From Colwellia sp. C2M11 (GTDB lineage Bacteria > Pseudomonadota > Gammaproteobacteria > Enterobacterales > Alteromonadaceae): a stretch of DNA of 64,000 nucleotides. Under the pieces are notes generated by a model that did not search any database, was not told the DNA's origin, and worked only from the letters and a program-made list of their open reading frames with translations. The stretch covers positions 147,062-211,061 of the forward strand of contig NZ_JAHKQD010000015.1 in the NCBI RefSeq assembly GCF_018860915.1, written 5' to 3'. Below, piece after piece: positions 1 through 8,634 of the stretch (position 1 is the stretch's first letter; the number at the start of each line of letters is the position of its first letter). Both the position numbers and the translations under genes were made by a program.

Positions 1-2
1 GA

Positions 3-1736
3 ATGGGTAATATGGATCTTCTAGTATCTATCGGTACAAGTGCCGCTTATGGATTATCTTTGTACTTATGGTGGACCTTTAATAGTGATCAAGGCATGCC
101 TCACTTGTATTTTGAAAGTAGTAGTGCGGTCATCACCTTGGTTCTGTTAGGTAAATATTTAGAACACAAGGCAAAACGTCGTACTACAGAGGCCCTAAGA
201 TCGTTAGAGAACTTGAAGCCTGTTGAGGCAACAGTACTACGTTTAAGTAAATGGCAAAAAGTCTCAGTGTCATCAGTACTGTCAGGTGAAACAGTAAAAG
301 TAATTCCAGGTGAAAGAGTACCTGTGGATGGAGAGATTCTACAAGGAAAAAGTCACTTAGATGAAGCCTTAATTAGTGGTGAATCTGTCCCTGTCAGTAA
401 AAAAGAAGGCGATATTGTTACAGGTGGATCTCTGAACTTAGACGGTATTCTAGAAATTCGTACTACCAATGTTGGCACCGAATCAACGTTATCTAAAATT
501 ATTCAACTCGTTGAACAAGCCCAAGGAGCAAAAGCGCCCGTACAAGCCATCGTTGATAAAGTCAGCAGTATTTTCATCCCCGTAGTTTTACTGGTTGCCA
601 TCACTACGCTATTGGTAACGGGAGTAATATTTAATGACTGGACTAGCGCTATTCTAAATGCGGTGGCCGTTCTAGTTATTGCTTGCCCATGTGCTCTTGG
701 CTTGGCAACCCCTGCGGCTATTATGGCAGGCACAGGAACCGCTGCCAGATTCGGTGTATTAGTTAAAGATGCCATTGCACTAGAACAAGCAAAAAATATC
801 GACCTCGTCGTCTTTGATAAAACAGGTACCTTAACTCAAGGCAAACCTGTTTTAAATGAAATGATTGTTATCAATGGCACGGAAGCAGAAGTATTACAAT
901 TAGCTTATTCCCTACAAATAAATAGTGAACACCCTTTAGGTAAAGCCGTGGTAGACAAAGCTTTAAGTCAAGAAATTCAACCAGTAACAATAGAAGCGTT
1001 TCAAGTTGTTGCCGGTTATGGAGTAAAAGGTAATATTGGCAAAAATTTACTAATGATGGGCAGTAGTCACTGGATGCAAGAGTTGGGAATAAATCTACCA
1101 ACTGAGCAAATAAAAATACCTGGAGCCTCTGTTTCTTGGTTGGCTAGCCAGCAAGCAGATGAAATAAAATTACTTGCCCTGTTTTGTTTTAATGATGAAC
1201 TGAAGTCTGATGCGCTATTAGCGGTAAAAACGTTGCAACAAGAAGGCATAAGGGTCGCTATGCTTACTGGCGACAGTCAAGCTAGTGCAACATGGGTTGC
1301 GACAAAATTACAGTTGGACGATTTCAAAGCTGAAGTACTTCCAGCAGATAAAGCTAAATATATTCGTCAATATCAAGAGCAAGGTTACCAAGTAGCTATG
1401 GTAGGTGATGGTATTAACGATGCTCCTGCCCTTGCACAAGCTGATTTAGGAATAGCAATGGCGTCGGGTACCGATGTTGCCGTTAGCGCCTCAGCTATTA
1501 CTTTAATGCGTAGTAAACCAAGCTTAGTAGCCACAGCACTAACTATTTCAAGGCTCACTTACCGTAAAATAAAACAAAACCTTTTTTGGGCCTTTATCTT
1601 CAACGCAATAGGAATACCACTTGCTGCTTTTGGTTACCTCGACCCTATTATTGCGGGTGCCGCAATGGCATTTAGTAGCTTATTTGTAGTGAGTAATGCT
1701 TTGCTATTACAACGTTGGTCAATGAAGGAGAAATAA
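3..1736 (+). CDS. copA: Copper-exporting P1B-type ATPase, 5' end cut by the window
   Basis: ATP-driven export of Cu(I) across the inner membrane. The 577 visible residues carry the actuator loop SGESVPVS (about 125-132), the metal-binding CPC in the transmembrane segment (228-230, within VIACPCALGLATP), the phosphorylation site DKTGT (272-276), the nucleotide-binding HP motif (SEHPLGKAV, about 307) and the hinge GDGINDAP (about 467). The reading frame is open to the left edge, and the N-terminal heavy-metal-binding domains and first membrane segments of a roughly 750-800-residue CopA are missing, so the real start is outside the window. The cueR start codon follows the stop by one base, and the cueR ribosome site AAGGAG lies in the last codons here. 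CPC plus the CueR-type neighbour supports copper rather than Zn/Cd. Family assignment is firm. Confidence 0.95.
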   Translation: MGNMDLLVSIGTSAAYGLSLYLWWTFNSDQGMPHLYFESSSAVITLVLLGKYLEHKAKRRTTEALRSLENLKPVEATVLRLSKWQKVSVSSVLSGETVKVIPGERVPVDGEILQGKSHLDEALISGESVPVSKKEGDIVTGGSLNLDGILEIRTTNVGTESTLSKIIQLVEQAQGAKAPVQAIVDKVSSIFIPVVLLVAITTLLVTGVIFNDWTSAILNAVAVLVIACPCALGLATPAAIMAGTGTAARFGVLVKDAIALEQAKNIDLVVFDKTGTLTQGKPVLNEMIVINGTEAEVLQLAYSLQINSEHPLGKAVVDKALSQEIQPVTIEAFQVVAGYGVKGNIGKNLLMMGSSHWMQELGINLPTEQIKIPGASVSWLASQQADEIKLLALFCFNDELKSDALLAVKTLQQEGIRVAMLTGDSQASATWVATKLQLDDFKAEVLPADKAKYIRQYQEQGYQVAMVGDGINDAPALAQADLGIAMASGTDVAVSASAITLMRSKPSLVATALTISRLTYRKIKQNLFWAFIFNAIGIPLAAFGYLDPIIAGAAMAFSSLFVVSNALLLQRWSMKEK

Positions 1737-1737
1737 C

Positions 1738-2145
1738 ATGGATACACTGGTCACCATAGGTAAAGCTGCTAGCTTAACAGGCATATCGGCTAAAATGATT
1801 CGCTACTATGAAGACATCGGCGTGTTAAAAAAAGCCAGCCGTACTGAGGCCGGTTATCGATTATATAATCAAACCCAATTACAACAATTGGGTTTTATCC
1901 GACGTTCGAGAAACTTAGGGTTTTCCATGGCAGAAATTCAATCACTACTGAAATTCTGGTTAGACAGTGATAGAGAAAGTCGTCAGGTAAAACAACTCGC
2001 ACAAAATCATTTACAAGATATTAATGAAAAGATCTTAGCGCTAGAGAAAATGAAAACAGTGCTGCAAGAATTAGCAGATAAGTGTGATGGTGATGATAAT
2101 GCTAAATGCCCAATTCTAGAAGGTTTAGCAGAGTTTTCTTCTTAG
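1738..2145 (+). CDS. cueR: MerR-family copper-responsive regulator CueR
   Basis: Cytoplasmic Cu(I)-sensing activator that distorts copper-efflux promoters. 135 residues: MerR winged helix-turn-helix at the N terminus (IGKAASLTGISAKMIRYYE, about 7-25), a long dimerisation helix (about 75-112), then a metal loop with Cys116 and Cys124 separated by seven residues (CDGDDNAKC), the CueR spacing for a two-coordinate Cu(I) site. It begins one base after the copA stop with AAGGAG well placed, so the two are cotranscribed; the copA promoter it would bind is outside the window. Downstream, 2146-2259 holds no gene. Other MerR sensors (ZntR, SoxR) have different metal-loop cysteines, so CueR is the best call. 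Confidence 0.93.
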   Translation: MDTLVTIGKAASLTGISAKMIRYYEDIGVLKKASRTEAGYRLYNQTQLQQLGFIRRSRNLGFSMAEIQSLLKFWLDSDRESRQVKQLAQNHLQDINEKILALEKMKTVLQELADKCDGDDNAKCPILEGLAEFSS

Positions 2146-2259
2146 TTAATAAGCAGAAGAATAAAGTGAGAGCAGCTAATTAGCTTAAAAAAATAACTAT
2201 AATATGAGAAAGTAATATTTATGTTAGTGGGTAATTTCGCTGAAAGCATTGAGGAAAAG

Positions 2260-2336
2260 TGGTGGCCCCTCAGTGATTTGAACACTGGACCTACCGATTA
2301 TGAGTCGGGCGCTCTAACCAACTGAGCTAAGGGGCC
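2260..2336 (-). tRNA. tRNA-Ile2 with CAU anticodon (lysidine-modified type)
   Basis: Read on the minus strand the 77 bases fold as a tRNA. The acceptor arm is GGCCCCT pairing with AGGGGCC, the D-arm is AGCTCAGTTGGTTAGAGC, the anticodon loop is CTCATAA (anticodon CAT), followed by a T-arm, discriminator A and an encoded CCA (2260-2262). A CAT anticodon could be initiator Met, elongator Met or Ile2. The GGCCCCTTAGCTCAGT acceptor and D-arm match the known E. coli Ile2 tRNA (ileX/ileY) rather than elongator Met, which begins GGCTACG. Ile2 tRNAs have the anticodon C changed to lysidine by TilS to read AUA. Confidence 0.9.
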
Positions 2337-2647
2337 ATATACATAAGATGTATATACTTAACTGAACAATTAAAGGTAAACAGTCCAATTAAGCGCGAGC
2401 AGTATAAGCATTTTTTATTTTAATGTCACCATCTGAATAGTAAAAAACAAATAAAATTGGTTTGATTGTTGTATTAATAGTCAAATTGCTTATTTGATTA
2501 TTATTAACCTTATATTCTTTTCAATATTTATACTGATTGAATTAATATTAATTCAATCAGTTCCATTTAGCTAGAGAAGCAAGAGTTTAACAAAATCATA
2601 TCATTGAATACTATTTTACTTTTACTTGGCTAACAACAGCTAAAAAC
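2337..2647. other. Intergenic stretch between tRNA-Ile2 and the rpoD terminator
   Basis: About 310 bases without a convincing ORF. It must contain the minus-strand tRNA promoter; a small inverted repeat (tatacat / atgtata, 2338-2354) lies directly upstream of the tRNA 5' end. The one striking element is the 30-base perfect palindrome at 2532-2561, listed separately. Confidence 0.5.
2532..2561. repeat. Perfect 30-base palindrome, no spacer
   Basis: Two 15-base arms, ACTGATTGAATTAAT and its exact reverse complement, meet with no loop. It lies about 195 bases upstream of the tRNA-Ile2 5' end and 86 bases beyond the rpoD terminator. The exact dyad suggests a binding site for a dimeric regulator or a cruciform former. 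There is no T-tract, so it is not a normal terminator. Function unknown. Confidence 0.6.
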
Positions 2648-2686
2648 AAAAAAAGAGTATGCTAGCTAGGCTAACATACTCTTTTT
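2648..2686 (-). terminator. Rho-independent terminator of rpoD
   Basis: On the minus strand a 12-base-pair stem (arms AAAAAGAGTATG, 2650-2661, and CATACTCTTTTT, 2675-2686) encloses a 13-base loop and runs into seven or more T residues. It is 46 bases past the rpoD stop. A/T tracts on both sides could let it act in both directions. Confidence 0.85.
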
Positions 2687-2731
2687 CTTATCATTCAAAC
2701 TCAGTTATTTGATGCTAAACAGCAATACTGC

Positions 2732-4579
2732 TTACTCACCATCTAAGAAGCTTTTTAACTGCTCTGAGCGCGAAGGATGGCGTAATTTACGTAATGCTTT
2801 CGCTTCAATTTGACGAATACGTTCACGTGTTACATCAAACTGCTTACCAACCTCTTCTAAGGTATGATCAGTGTTCATATCAATACCGAAACGCATTCTA
2901 AGTACTTTAGCTTCACGAGCTGTTAAACCGGCAAGTACTTCATGGGTAGCGCCTTTAAGGTTCTCTGACGTAGCAGAATCAACAGGTAATTCACCACTAC
3001 CATCTTCAATAAAGTCACCTAAATGCGAATCTTCATCATCACCAATTGGCGTTTCCATTGAAATTGGCTCTTTAGCTATTTTCAATACCTTACGAATTTT
3101 ATCTTCAGGCATAATCATGCGTTCAGCTAATTCTTCAGGTGTTGGTTCACGACCCATTTCTTGTAACATTTGACGAGAAACACGATTCAATTTATTGATC
3201 GTTTCAATCATATGTACTGGTATACGAATTGTTCTCGCTTGGTCGGCAATTGAACGGGTAATTGCTTGACGAATCCACCAAGTTGCATAAGTTGAGAACT
3301 TATAACCACGACGATATTCAAACTTATCAACCGCTTTCATCAAACCAATGTTACCTTCTTGAATTAAATCTAAGAACTGTAAACCACGGTTTGTATATTT
3401 TTTAGCAATAGAGATAACCAAACGCAAGTTGGCTTCAACCATTTCCTTCTTCGCTCGGCGTGCTTTCGCTTCACCAATTGACATACGGCGGTTGATATCT
3501 TTAATACCATGTATATTTAGGTGTGTTTCTTCTTCAATTTGATTCAGTTTGTAGATACAACGTTCAACGTCGTGTTCAATATCAGAAAGCTTAGCTGAGT
3601 AGCTATGCCCTGCTGCTTTTTGTTCTTCAAACCAATCTTTTGATGTTTCATTACCTGGGAAGATTTTGATAAAAGTTGTTTTAGGCATACCCGCACCTAC
3701 AACACAGTGCTTCATGATTAAGCGCTCTTGAACACGTAATCGGTCCATGACACTACGCATGTTCTTCACTAATCTATCAAATAATTTAGGTATTAAACGG
3801 AATTCTTTAAATACTTCGGCGACGTCATCAATTGCTTCTTGCGCATCTTTGTGACCACGACCTTTTTTCTCAATAATCTTGTTGGCTACTTCGTACACAT
3901 CACGCAGAGCCATAAATTTTTCACGTGCTAATTCAGGATCAGGACCGGTATCTTCTTCATCCTCATCTTCATCATCAACATCACTGTCGTCTTTATCTTC
4001 ATCATCTAAATCTTCTTTTGATAATTCAGATCCAACATGTGTAGCTGCTGCGGCAACTTCTTCGTCTTCGGCATCAGGGTCTAAAAAGCCGACAATAATG
4101 TCTGTTAAACGTACTTCTTCCGCTTCAAAGTTATCCCACATTTCCAATAAATAATTGATCGCAGGTGGATATTCAGAAACACTATGTTGTACTTCTTTAA
4201 TACCTTCTTCGATACGCTTGGCAATAACAATTTCGCCTTTACGTGTCAGTAATTCTACTGTACCCATTTCTCGCATGTACATGCGAACAGGGTCAGTTGT
4301 ACGGCCAATTTCACTTTCTACGGTTGCTAATGCCTGTGCTGCGGCTTCTGCAGCATCTTCATCGGTATTAGCTTCGCTCATCATTAACGTATCTGCATCA
4401 GGGGCATTTTCAAAAACTTGAATTCCCATGTCGTTAATCATGCTAACAATATCTTCGACTTGGTCTGAATCGATAATATCTTGTGGTAGATGATCGTTAA
4501 CTTGCGCAAACGTTAAATAACCTTGCTCTTTACCTTTGGTTATTAAATCTTTCAATCTAGATTGAGGAGCTTGTTCCAT
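2732..4579 (-). CDS. rpoD: RNA polymerase primary sigma factor (sigma-70)
   Basis: Housekeeping sigma factor directing RNA polymerase to -35/-10 promoters. 615 residues, the usual length for a gammaproteobacterial RpoD. N-terminal region 1.1 (about 1-80) is followed by region 1.2 ([19 protein letters not shown]), a non-conserved domain with a very acidic run (about 165-215), region 2 with the melting helix ([19 protein letters not shown], about 430), region 3, and region 4 ending in [20 protein letters not shown] near 590, which recognises the -35 element. It is downstream of dnaG in the same direction with a 214-base gap containing its own candidate promoter (4676-4704), and ends at a strong terminator. 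The macromolecular-synthesis pairing dnaG-rpoD is kept, but rpsU is not next to dnaG here. Confidence 0.98.
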   Translation of the reverse strand: MEQAPQSRLKDLITKGKEQGYLTFAQVNDHLPQDIIDSDQVEDIVSMINDMGIQVFENAPDADTLMMSEANTDEDAAEAAAQALATVESEIGRTTDPVRMYMREMGTVELLTRKGEIVIAKRIEEGIKEVQHSVSEYPPAINYLLEMWDNFEAEEVRLTDIIVGFLDPDAEDEEVAAAATHVGSELSKEDLDDEDKDDSDVDDEDEDEEDTGPDPELAREKFMALRDVYEVANKIIEKKGRGHKDAQEAIDDVAEVFKEFRLIPKLFDRLVKNMRSVMDRLRVQERLIMKHCVVGAGMPKTTFIKIFPGNETSKDWFEEQKAAGHSYSAKLSDIEHDVERCIYKLNQIEEETHLNIHGIKDINRRMSIGEAKARRAKKEMVEANLRLVISIAKKYTNRGLQFLDLIQEGNIGLMKAVDKFEYRRGYKFSTYATWWIRQAITRSIADQARTIRIPVHMIETINKLNRVSRQMLQEMGREPTPEELAERMIMPEDKIRKVLKIAKEPISMETPIGDDEDSHLGDFIEDGSGELPVDSATSENLKGATHEVLAGLTAREAKVLRMRFGIDMNTDHTLEEVGKQFDVTRERIRQIEAKALRKLRHPSRSEQLKSFLDGE

Positions 4580-4675
4580 TGACGAGTGTCCACCTATGTC
4601 TGGTATATATTACTGTTAAAAAACAATATTGTAAAAATGGGGTAGTAAAAATTGCACAAATAAATTAGGCGGGAG

Positions 4676-4704
4676 ATTATAGCGAGTTTTTCACTCGATT
4701 TCCA
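4676..4704 (-). promoter_or_regulatory. Candidate sigma-70 promoter for rpoD
   Basis: On the minus strand a perfect -10 hexamer TATAAT (4676-4681) lies 17 bases downstream of TGGAAA (4699-4704, four of six matches to TTGACA), about 97 bases upstream of the rpoD start. The spacer contains the short dyad CGAGT-GAAAA-ACTCG (4683-4697), which may be an operator or chance. Prediction only. Confidence 0.5.
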
Positions 4705-4793
4705 CCATTGAATTCATGTATTAAGTCTCTACTTATTTTTAAATAACAATTCAAATCAACTAAAGTATAGTTACTAAAACCCGTTATGTGTAG

Positions 4794-6557
4794 CTAGGCG
4801 TTAAGTATCGCTTGTAACTCTTGTCTTTCTTGTAATGTTATTTGTTTAACACGTGCTTTTTGTAATAAAAATTCAGTACGTTTTTCAACAAAATCATTCA
4901 ATAGTTTTTCAATACTATCAAGAAAAACATCAGCAGCAGTTTCAGCAGTAACATGATGTTGCCAACACATTAATTTTGCTAACTGATTACCTGTTTCTGT
5001 ACCTCGAAAATACTCTAATAACTGTGCCGTTTTTATTTCAGGATTTTGTTGGCATAATTTCAGTAATTGGGTCAATAACTCTATCCCAGGAACTTGTAAT
5101 GACGCTAATGCTGAAATATCTCCTAGCTCGTTTACAATATGGGGATGCTCAAGTAGTAATGCAATAGCTAATCTAACCGGTGTTGTTTTTGTAGTGCCCT
5201 GCGGTTTTTTAATTTTTTCTTGTTTGTTGATATTTTTAGCTATTTTAGCTAAAAACTGTTCACTACCTGTACCAAAATTATTTGCAATATCATTAATAAT
5301 TGCATCTTTTAGTACACTATCTGGCATTTTCATTAAGTAAGGTTGAAAAGAATCGACTAACGCAGCCCTACCTTCTAATGAGTTCATTTCAACTTGACTC
5401 ATTAATTGTTCAACTAAAAATTTAGATAAAGGCATCGCTTCATCTAAAATTTGTTCAAACGCTTTTTGTCCTTTTTTACGGATCAATGAATCAGGATCTT
5501 CACCATCGGGTACAAAAACAAATTTTAATGAAAAACCATCACGAATTAATGGTAACGCATTTTCCATCGCTCGCCATGCAGCATCACGGCCTGCTCGATC
5601 ACCATCGTAGCAACAAATCACTTCTTTTACGGTGCGAAATAAGGTTTGTAATTGCTCTGGTGTAGTTGATGTGCCTAATGAGGCCACAGCATAATCAACG
5701 CCATGCTGTGCTAATGCCACAACATCCATATAGCCTTCAACAACAACGAGTCGTTCAAGGTTCTTATTGGCTTGTTTCGCTTCATATAAACCATAGAGCT
5801 CTTGGCCTTTATGATAAACACGTGTTTCTGGTGAGTTTAAGTATTTCGGTTTTTCATCACCTAAAACCCGACCACCAAAAGCAATTACTCGGCCGCGTTT
5901 ATCACGAATAGGAAACATAATACGGCCACGAAATCTGTCATATGGACGGTTTTTATCACCCTGTATTGCCATACCTAAATCAATTAGCTGCTGATTAGCT
6001 TTACCTTGCGGAGAAAAAACCTTCATCATGCCATCCCAGGCATCACTAATATAACCAATACCAAAACGCTTAACGACTTCACCACTTAAGCCTCGGCCTT
6101 TTAAGTAGTTAATAGCTGTTTCTTTATCTGTTGCTGCTTTTAATTGTTGCTGATAGAAACGGCTAATTTGGTTCATTAACTCGTAATCATCTTGTTTTTG
6201 TTGATAAACTTTTTGTTGTTGACGTTGCTCGGCCGGACTCGCATTATTTTCTTCACGAACAACTTCTACACCGCAATGGCTAGCGAGTTCTTCAATAGCA
6301 TCAACAAAGTCTAAACGGTCAAATTCCATTAAAAATGAAATAGCATTACCGTGTTCACCACAACCAAAACAATGATAAAACTGCTTATCTTGACTGACGG
6401 TAAAAGAAGGAGATTTTTCGTTGTGAAAAGGACAGCAAGCTTGATAATTCTTACCCGCTTTTTTTAAGGGAACACGGCCGTCAATTAATTCAACAATATC
6501 AGCACGCGCTAATAAGTCATCAATAAATTGTCGAGGGATACGTCCGAGCATACTCAT
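4794..6557 (-). CDS. dnaG: DNA primase DnaG
   Basis: Synthesises RNA primers for replication. 587 residues, normal size. The N-terminal CHC2 zinc ribbon has Cys42, His45, Cys63 and Cys66 (CPFH...CFGC). The catalytic core holds the TOPRIM glutamate motif (VVEGYMD, about 268-275) and the acidic cluster (YDGDRAGRD near 315, DGEDPDS near 345). The C-terminal helical domain would bind DnaB helicase. It lies upstream of rpoD on the same strand, as in the classic macromolecular-synthesis operon, but upstream is a repeat and the rplI terminator instead of rpsU. No strong ribosome site decides between Met1 and Met3 as start. Confidence 0.97.
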   Translation of the reverse strand: MSMLGRIPRQFIDDLLARADIVELIDGRVPLKKAGKNYQACCPFHNEKSPSFTVSQDKQFYHCFGCGEHGNAISFLMEFDRLDFVDAIEELASHCGVEVVREENNASPAEQRQQQKVYQQKQDDYELMNQISRFYQQQLKAATDKETAINYLKGRGLSGEVVKRFGIGYISDAWDGMMKVFSPQGKANQQLIDLGMAIQGDKNRPYDRFRGRIMFPIRDKRGRVIAFGGRVLGDEKPKYLNSPETRVYHKGQELYGLYEAKQANKNLERLVVVEGYMDVVALAQHGVDYAVASLGTSTTPEQLQTLFRTVKEVICCYDGDRAGRDAAWRAMENALPLIRDGFSLKFVFVPDGEDPDSLIRKKGQKAFEQILDEAMPLSKFLVEQLMSQVEMNSLEGRAALVDSFQPYLMKMPDSVLKDAIINDIANNFGTGSEQFLAKIAKNINKQEKIKKPQGTTKTTPVRLAIALLLEHPHIVNELGDISALASLQVPGIELLTQLLKLCQQNPEIKTAQLLEYFRGTETGNQLAKLMCWQHHVTAETAADVFLDSIEKLLNDFVEKRTEFLLQKARVKQITLQERQELQAILNA

Positions 6558-6745
6558 AGTGCTAAATACTTTTCACTGTAAAAACTAAGAAGCGCTCATT
6601 ATACCCGAGATTCATCTGCCGCTGAAAATTATTTCTTTTTATCTGTCGTAATAACACGAAAAAACACCATTGGATTACGAGGTTTTTCAGGGTAAAAAAG
6701 CAGCCCATATGTAGACCGTTTAATACAAAACAATGTAAACAAAAA

Positions 6746-6828
6746 CGTCGTTCCTCAGATCTCTTAATACGGAATCTCATGAGGCTGGCAACATACCGCT
6801 TGTGGTCCTGAATCAAGTTCAGGATGAG
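6746..6828. repeat. REP-like dispersed palindromic repeat
   Basis: A non-coding unit between dnaG and the rplI terminator. One dyad is TCCTGAA-TCAAG-TTCAGGA (6806-6824), a 7-base-pair stem. A second, imperfect one runs from about 6750 to 6784 with cctca and tgagg at its ends. The CCTGAATCAAGTTCAGG core is of the sort found in dispersed intergenic repeats of many proteobacteria. Only one copy is visible here, so the repeat status is inferred. A marginal 84-residue ORF covering it looks spurious. Confidence 0.55.
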
Positions 6829-6858
6829 GGAATTTTAAAAAGGGTAAGAAAAAAAGAT

Positions 6859-6895
6859 AAAAAAATACCGCAGTATCAAAGATATTGCGGTATTT
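6859..6895 (-). terminator. Terminator of the rpsF-priB-rpsR-rplI operon
   Basis: On the minus strand a 15-pair hairpin (outer arm AAATACCGCA, inner GATAT/GTATC with one G-T pair, three-base loop) runs into seven T residues, about 50 bases beyond the rplI stop. Strong intrinsic terminator, separating the ribosomal operon from dnaG. Confidence 0.9.
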
Positions 6896-6946
6896 AATAA
6901 TGTAGTACTTGCTAGAATAAATTCTAACCTACGTTAATTTAAGCAA

Positions 6947-7399
6947 TTAAGCTTGAGCGATAACAATCACTTTAACGCTAGTATCAACATCGTTGTGCAA
7001 GTGAATAGCGATTTCGAATTCGCCAGTTTCACGGATTGCACCTAATGGTAAACGTACTTCAGCTTTTGTAACTTCAACGCCAGCTTCTGTGATCGCATCA
7101 GCGATATCACGAGTACCGATTGAACCGAATAACTTACCTTCTTCACCTGCTTTAGATGCGATAGTTACTTCAGCCAATTCACCAAGTTTAACTGCACGAG
7201 CTTCAGCAGTTGCTAAAACTTCAGCTAACTTAGCTTCTAATTCAGCACGACGTGCTTCAAAGTGCTCGATGTTAGCATCTGATGCGAATACTGCTTTACC
7301 TTGAGGTAATAAGTAGTTACGTGCATAACCTGATTTAACAGATACCTTGTCACCAAGGCCGCCTAATTTGGCGATTTTGTCTAGAAGAATTACTTCCAT
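6947..7399 (-). CDS. rplI: 50S ribosomal protein L9
   Basis: Large-subunit protein that bridges to a neighbouring ribosome through its long helix and binds 23S rRNA. 150 residues, the normal size. The N-terminal RNA-binding domain starts [34 protein letters not shown] sequence, followed by the alanine- and glutamate-rich connecting helix (about 42-78) and the C-terminal domain. It is last in the rpsF-priB-rpsR-rplI operon, 18 bases after rpsR, with AAGGGG just upstream of the start and a strong terminator downstream. Confidence 0.98.
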   Translation of the reverse strand: MEVILLDKIAKLGGLGDKVSVKSGYARNYLLPQGKAVFASDANIEHFEARRAELEAKLAEVLATAEARAVKLGELAEVTIASKAGEEGKLFGSIGTRDIADAITEAGVEVTKAEVRLPLGAIRETGEFEIAIHLHNDVDTSVKVIVIAQA

Positions 7400-7417
7400 A
7401 ATAAACCCCTTATTAGC

Positions 7418-7645
7418 TTACTTGTGTAAGTCAGTGTATGGTAACAATGACAAGTAACGAGCACGTTTGATAGCGCGAGTTAGTTGACGTTGGTATTTAG
7501 CAGCAGTACCAGTGATACGGCTAGGAACAATTTTACCACTTTCAGTGATATAGTTTTTTAACGTTGCAATATCTTTATAATCTACAGATGTTGCGCCTTC
7601 CGCTGTGAAGCGACAAAACTTACGACGTCTAAAAAAACGAGACAT
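7418..7645 (-). CDS. rpsR: 30S ribosomal protein S18
   Basis: Small basic protein (75 residues) that pairs with S6 on the 30S platform. The start [17 protein letters not shown], the middle [24 protein letters not shown] and the basic tail [22 protein letters not shown] are standard for S18. It lies third in the S6-PriB-S18-L9 operon with GGAGAA before the start. Confidence 0.98.
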   Translation of the reverse strand: MSRFFRRRKFCRFTAEGATSVDYKDIATLKNYITESGKIVPSRITGTAAKYQRQLTRAIKRARYLSLLPYTDLHK

Positions 7646-7695
7646 AATATTCTCCGAATTGGTTTTATTTGAACATTAACTGTAAAAACAAAACA

Positions 7696-8007
7696 CTAAT
7701 TAATCATTTCTATATGCTGAGAATGTAATACAAGCAACGGGTTACCGTTTCTTGACTCATGACGGTTAATAAACCCCGTCACTCTTACATTATCCCCAGC
7801 AACTAATTCACGAGTTAAGTGTGATAATTCACCCGTAGCTACAACTTGTATTCTGACAAAAGCTTGTCGGTTCATACCCGCTTCATTTTGAATAGACTTG
7901 TGGTCCATTGAAAACTGGCTATGAGTAATACCTGCTGGGCTTGTTGATTGCTTTGGAGCTTTCACTACAGAGCCTGTCAACACTAGGCTATTCTCTTGCG
8001 AGAGCAT
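7696..8007 (-). CDS. priB: Primosomal replication protein N (PriB)
   Basis: Single-stranded-DNA-binding OB-fold protein that helps PriA restart stalled replication forks. About 103 residues, family length. The OB-fold strands are visible (NSLVLTGSVVKAP, RQAFVRIQVVATG, GDNVRVTGFINRHES, LLVLHSQHIEMI). It sits between rpsF and rpsR, the diagnostic position for priB. A GTG codon directly precedes the ATG chosen here (7990s frame), so the protein could be one residue longer. The gap to rpsF is about ten bases, so translation is probably coupled. Confidence 0.93.
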   Translation of the reverse strand: MLSQENSLVLTGSVVKAPKQSTSPAGITHSQFSMDHKSIQNEAGMNRQAFVRIQVVATGELSHLTRELVAGDNVRVTGFINRHESRNGNPLLVLHSQHIEMIN

Positions 8008-8017
8008 CACAAATTAC

Positions 8018-8455
8018 TTATTCTTCGCTAGCAGTTTCTTCTGTAGAAACTTCAGCTGGTGCAGATGCTTCTTCTGTAGAAGCTTCAGTACCTTCAGCTG
8101 GCGCAGAAAAATCTTTCTTAACTTCGCGACGGTCTTCTTTAGCAGCAGCCATTGGCGATGCTTCAGTTACCGCGTCTTTAGTACGCATAATCATGTTACG
8201 AATAACAACATCGTTATAACGGAAAGCAGTTTCTAGTTCATCAATAACAGATTGTGGCGCTTCAATGTTCATAAGAACATAGTGTGCTTTATGCAATTTA
8301 TTGATTGGGTATGCTAATTGGCGACGGCCCCAGTCTTCTAGACGGTTGACTTTGCCTTCAGCAGCGTTGATCAAGTCTGTGTAGCGCTGGATCATACCAG
8401 GCACTTGTTCACTCTGATCAGGGTGAACCATAAATACGATTTCGTAATGACGCAT
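8018..8455 (-). CDS. rpsF: 30S ribosomal protein S6
   Basis: Platform protein that binds S18. The start is set at the ATG preceded by AAGGAGCTCGTA ([18 protein letters not shown]). An in-frame ORF extends 37 residues further upstream but that part is leader and does not resemble S6. 145 residues: the conserved ferredoxin-like domain fills about 1-100 ([40 protein letters not shown]). The tail is longer than usual and acidic, with repeated Ala-Pro-Ala-Glu and Ser/Thr-Glu-Glu units. S6 is the protein to which RimK adds glutamates in E. coli, so an acidic tail is in character. First gene of the operon. Confidence 0.97.
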   Translation of the reverse strand: MRHYEIVFMVHPDQSEQVPGMIQRYTDLINAAEGKVNRLEDWGRRQLAYPINKLHKAHYVLMNIEAPQSVIDELETAFRYNDVVIRNMIMRTKDAVTEASPMAAAKEDRREVKKDFSAPAEGTEASTEEASAPAEVSTEETASEE

Positions 8456-8477
8456 TACGAGCTCCTTATGGGTTGTA

Positions 8478-8514
8478 GCCTCATTCTCTGGCTCAGCCAA
8501 ACACCAGTTGAGGC
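8478..8514 (-). promoter_or_regulatory. Candidate structured mRNA leader of rpsF
   Basis: On the minus strand, 23 bases before the rpsF start, nested stems GCCTCA/TGAGGC (8509-8514 with 8478-8483) and CTGG/CCAG (8504-8507 with 8488-8491) enclose a 12-base loop. S6:S18 autoregulatory leaders are known in front of rpsF in many bacteria. I do not see the conserved CCGAA element clearly, so this is only a positional candidate. Confidence 0.35.
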
Positions 8515-8634
8515 AAGGAACAAAAAGTTCAGGCTGAATTAAGGATGCGTAGTGTAGAGAAAACAAGCATTTAAAGCAAGTAAAAATACGACTTAATCTC
8601 TCTACTTAACATCCTAACGACATTTCAACAGAAG

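Noticed and set aside
6562..6816. 84-residue minus-strand ORF upstream of dnaG
   Set aside because: Overlaps the REP-like repeat and has no recognisable composition or ribosome site; likely chance.
8456..8566. N-terminal 37-residue extension of the S6 ORF
   Set aside because: The true ATG has AAGGAG and S6 homology begins there; the extension is leader sequence containing the candidate hairpin.
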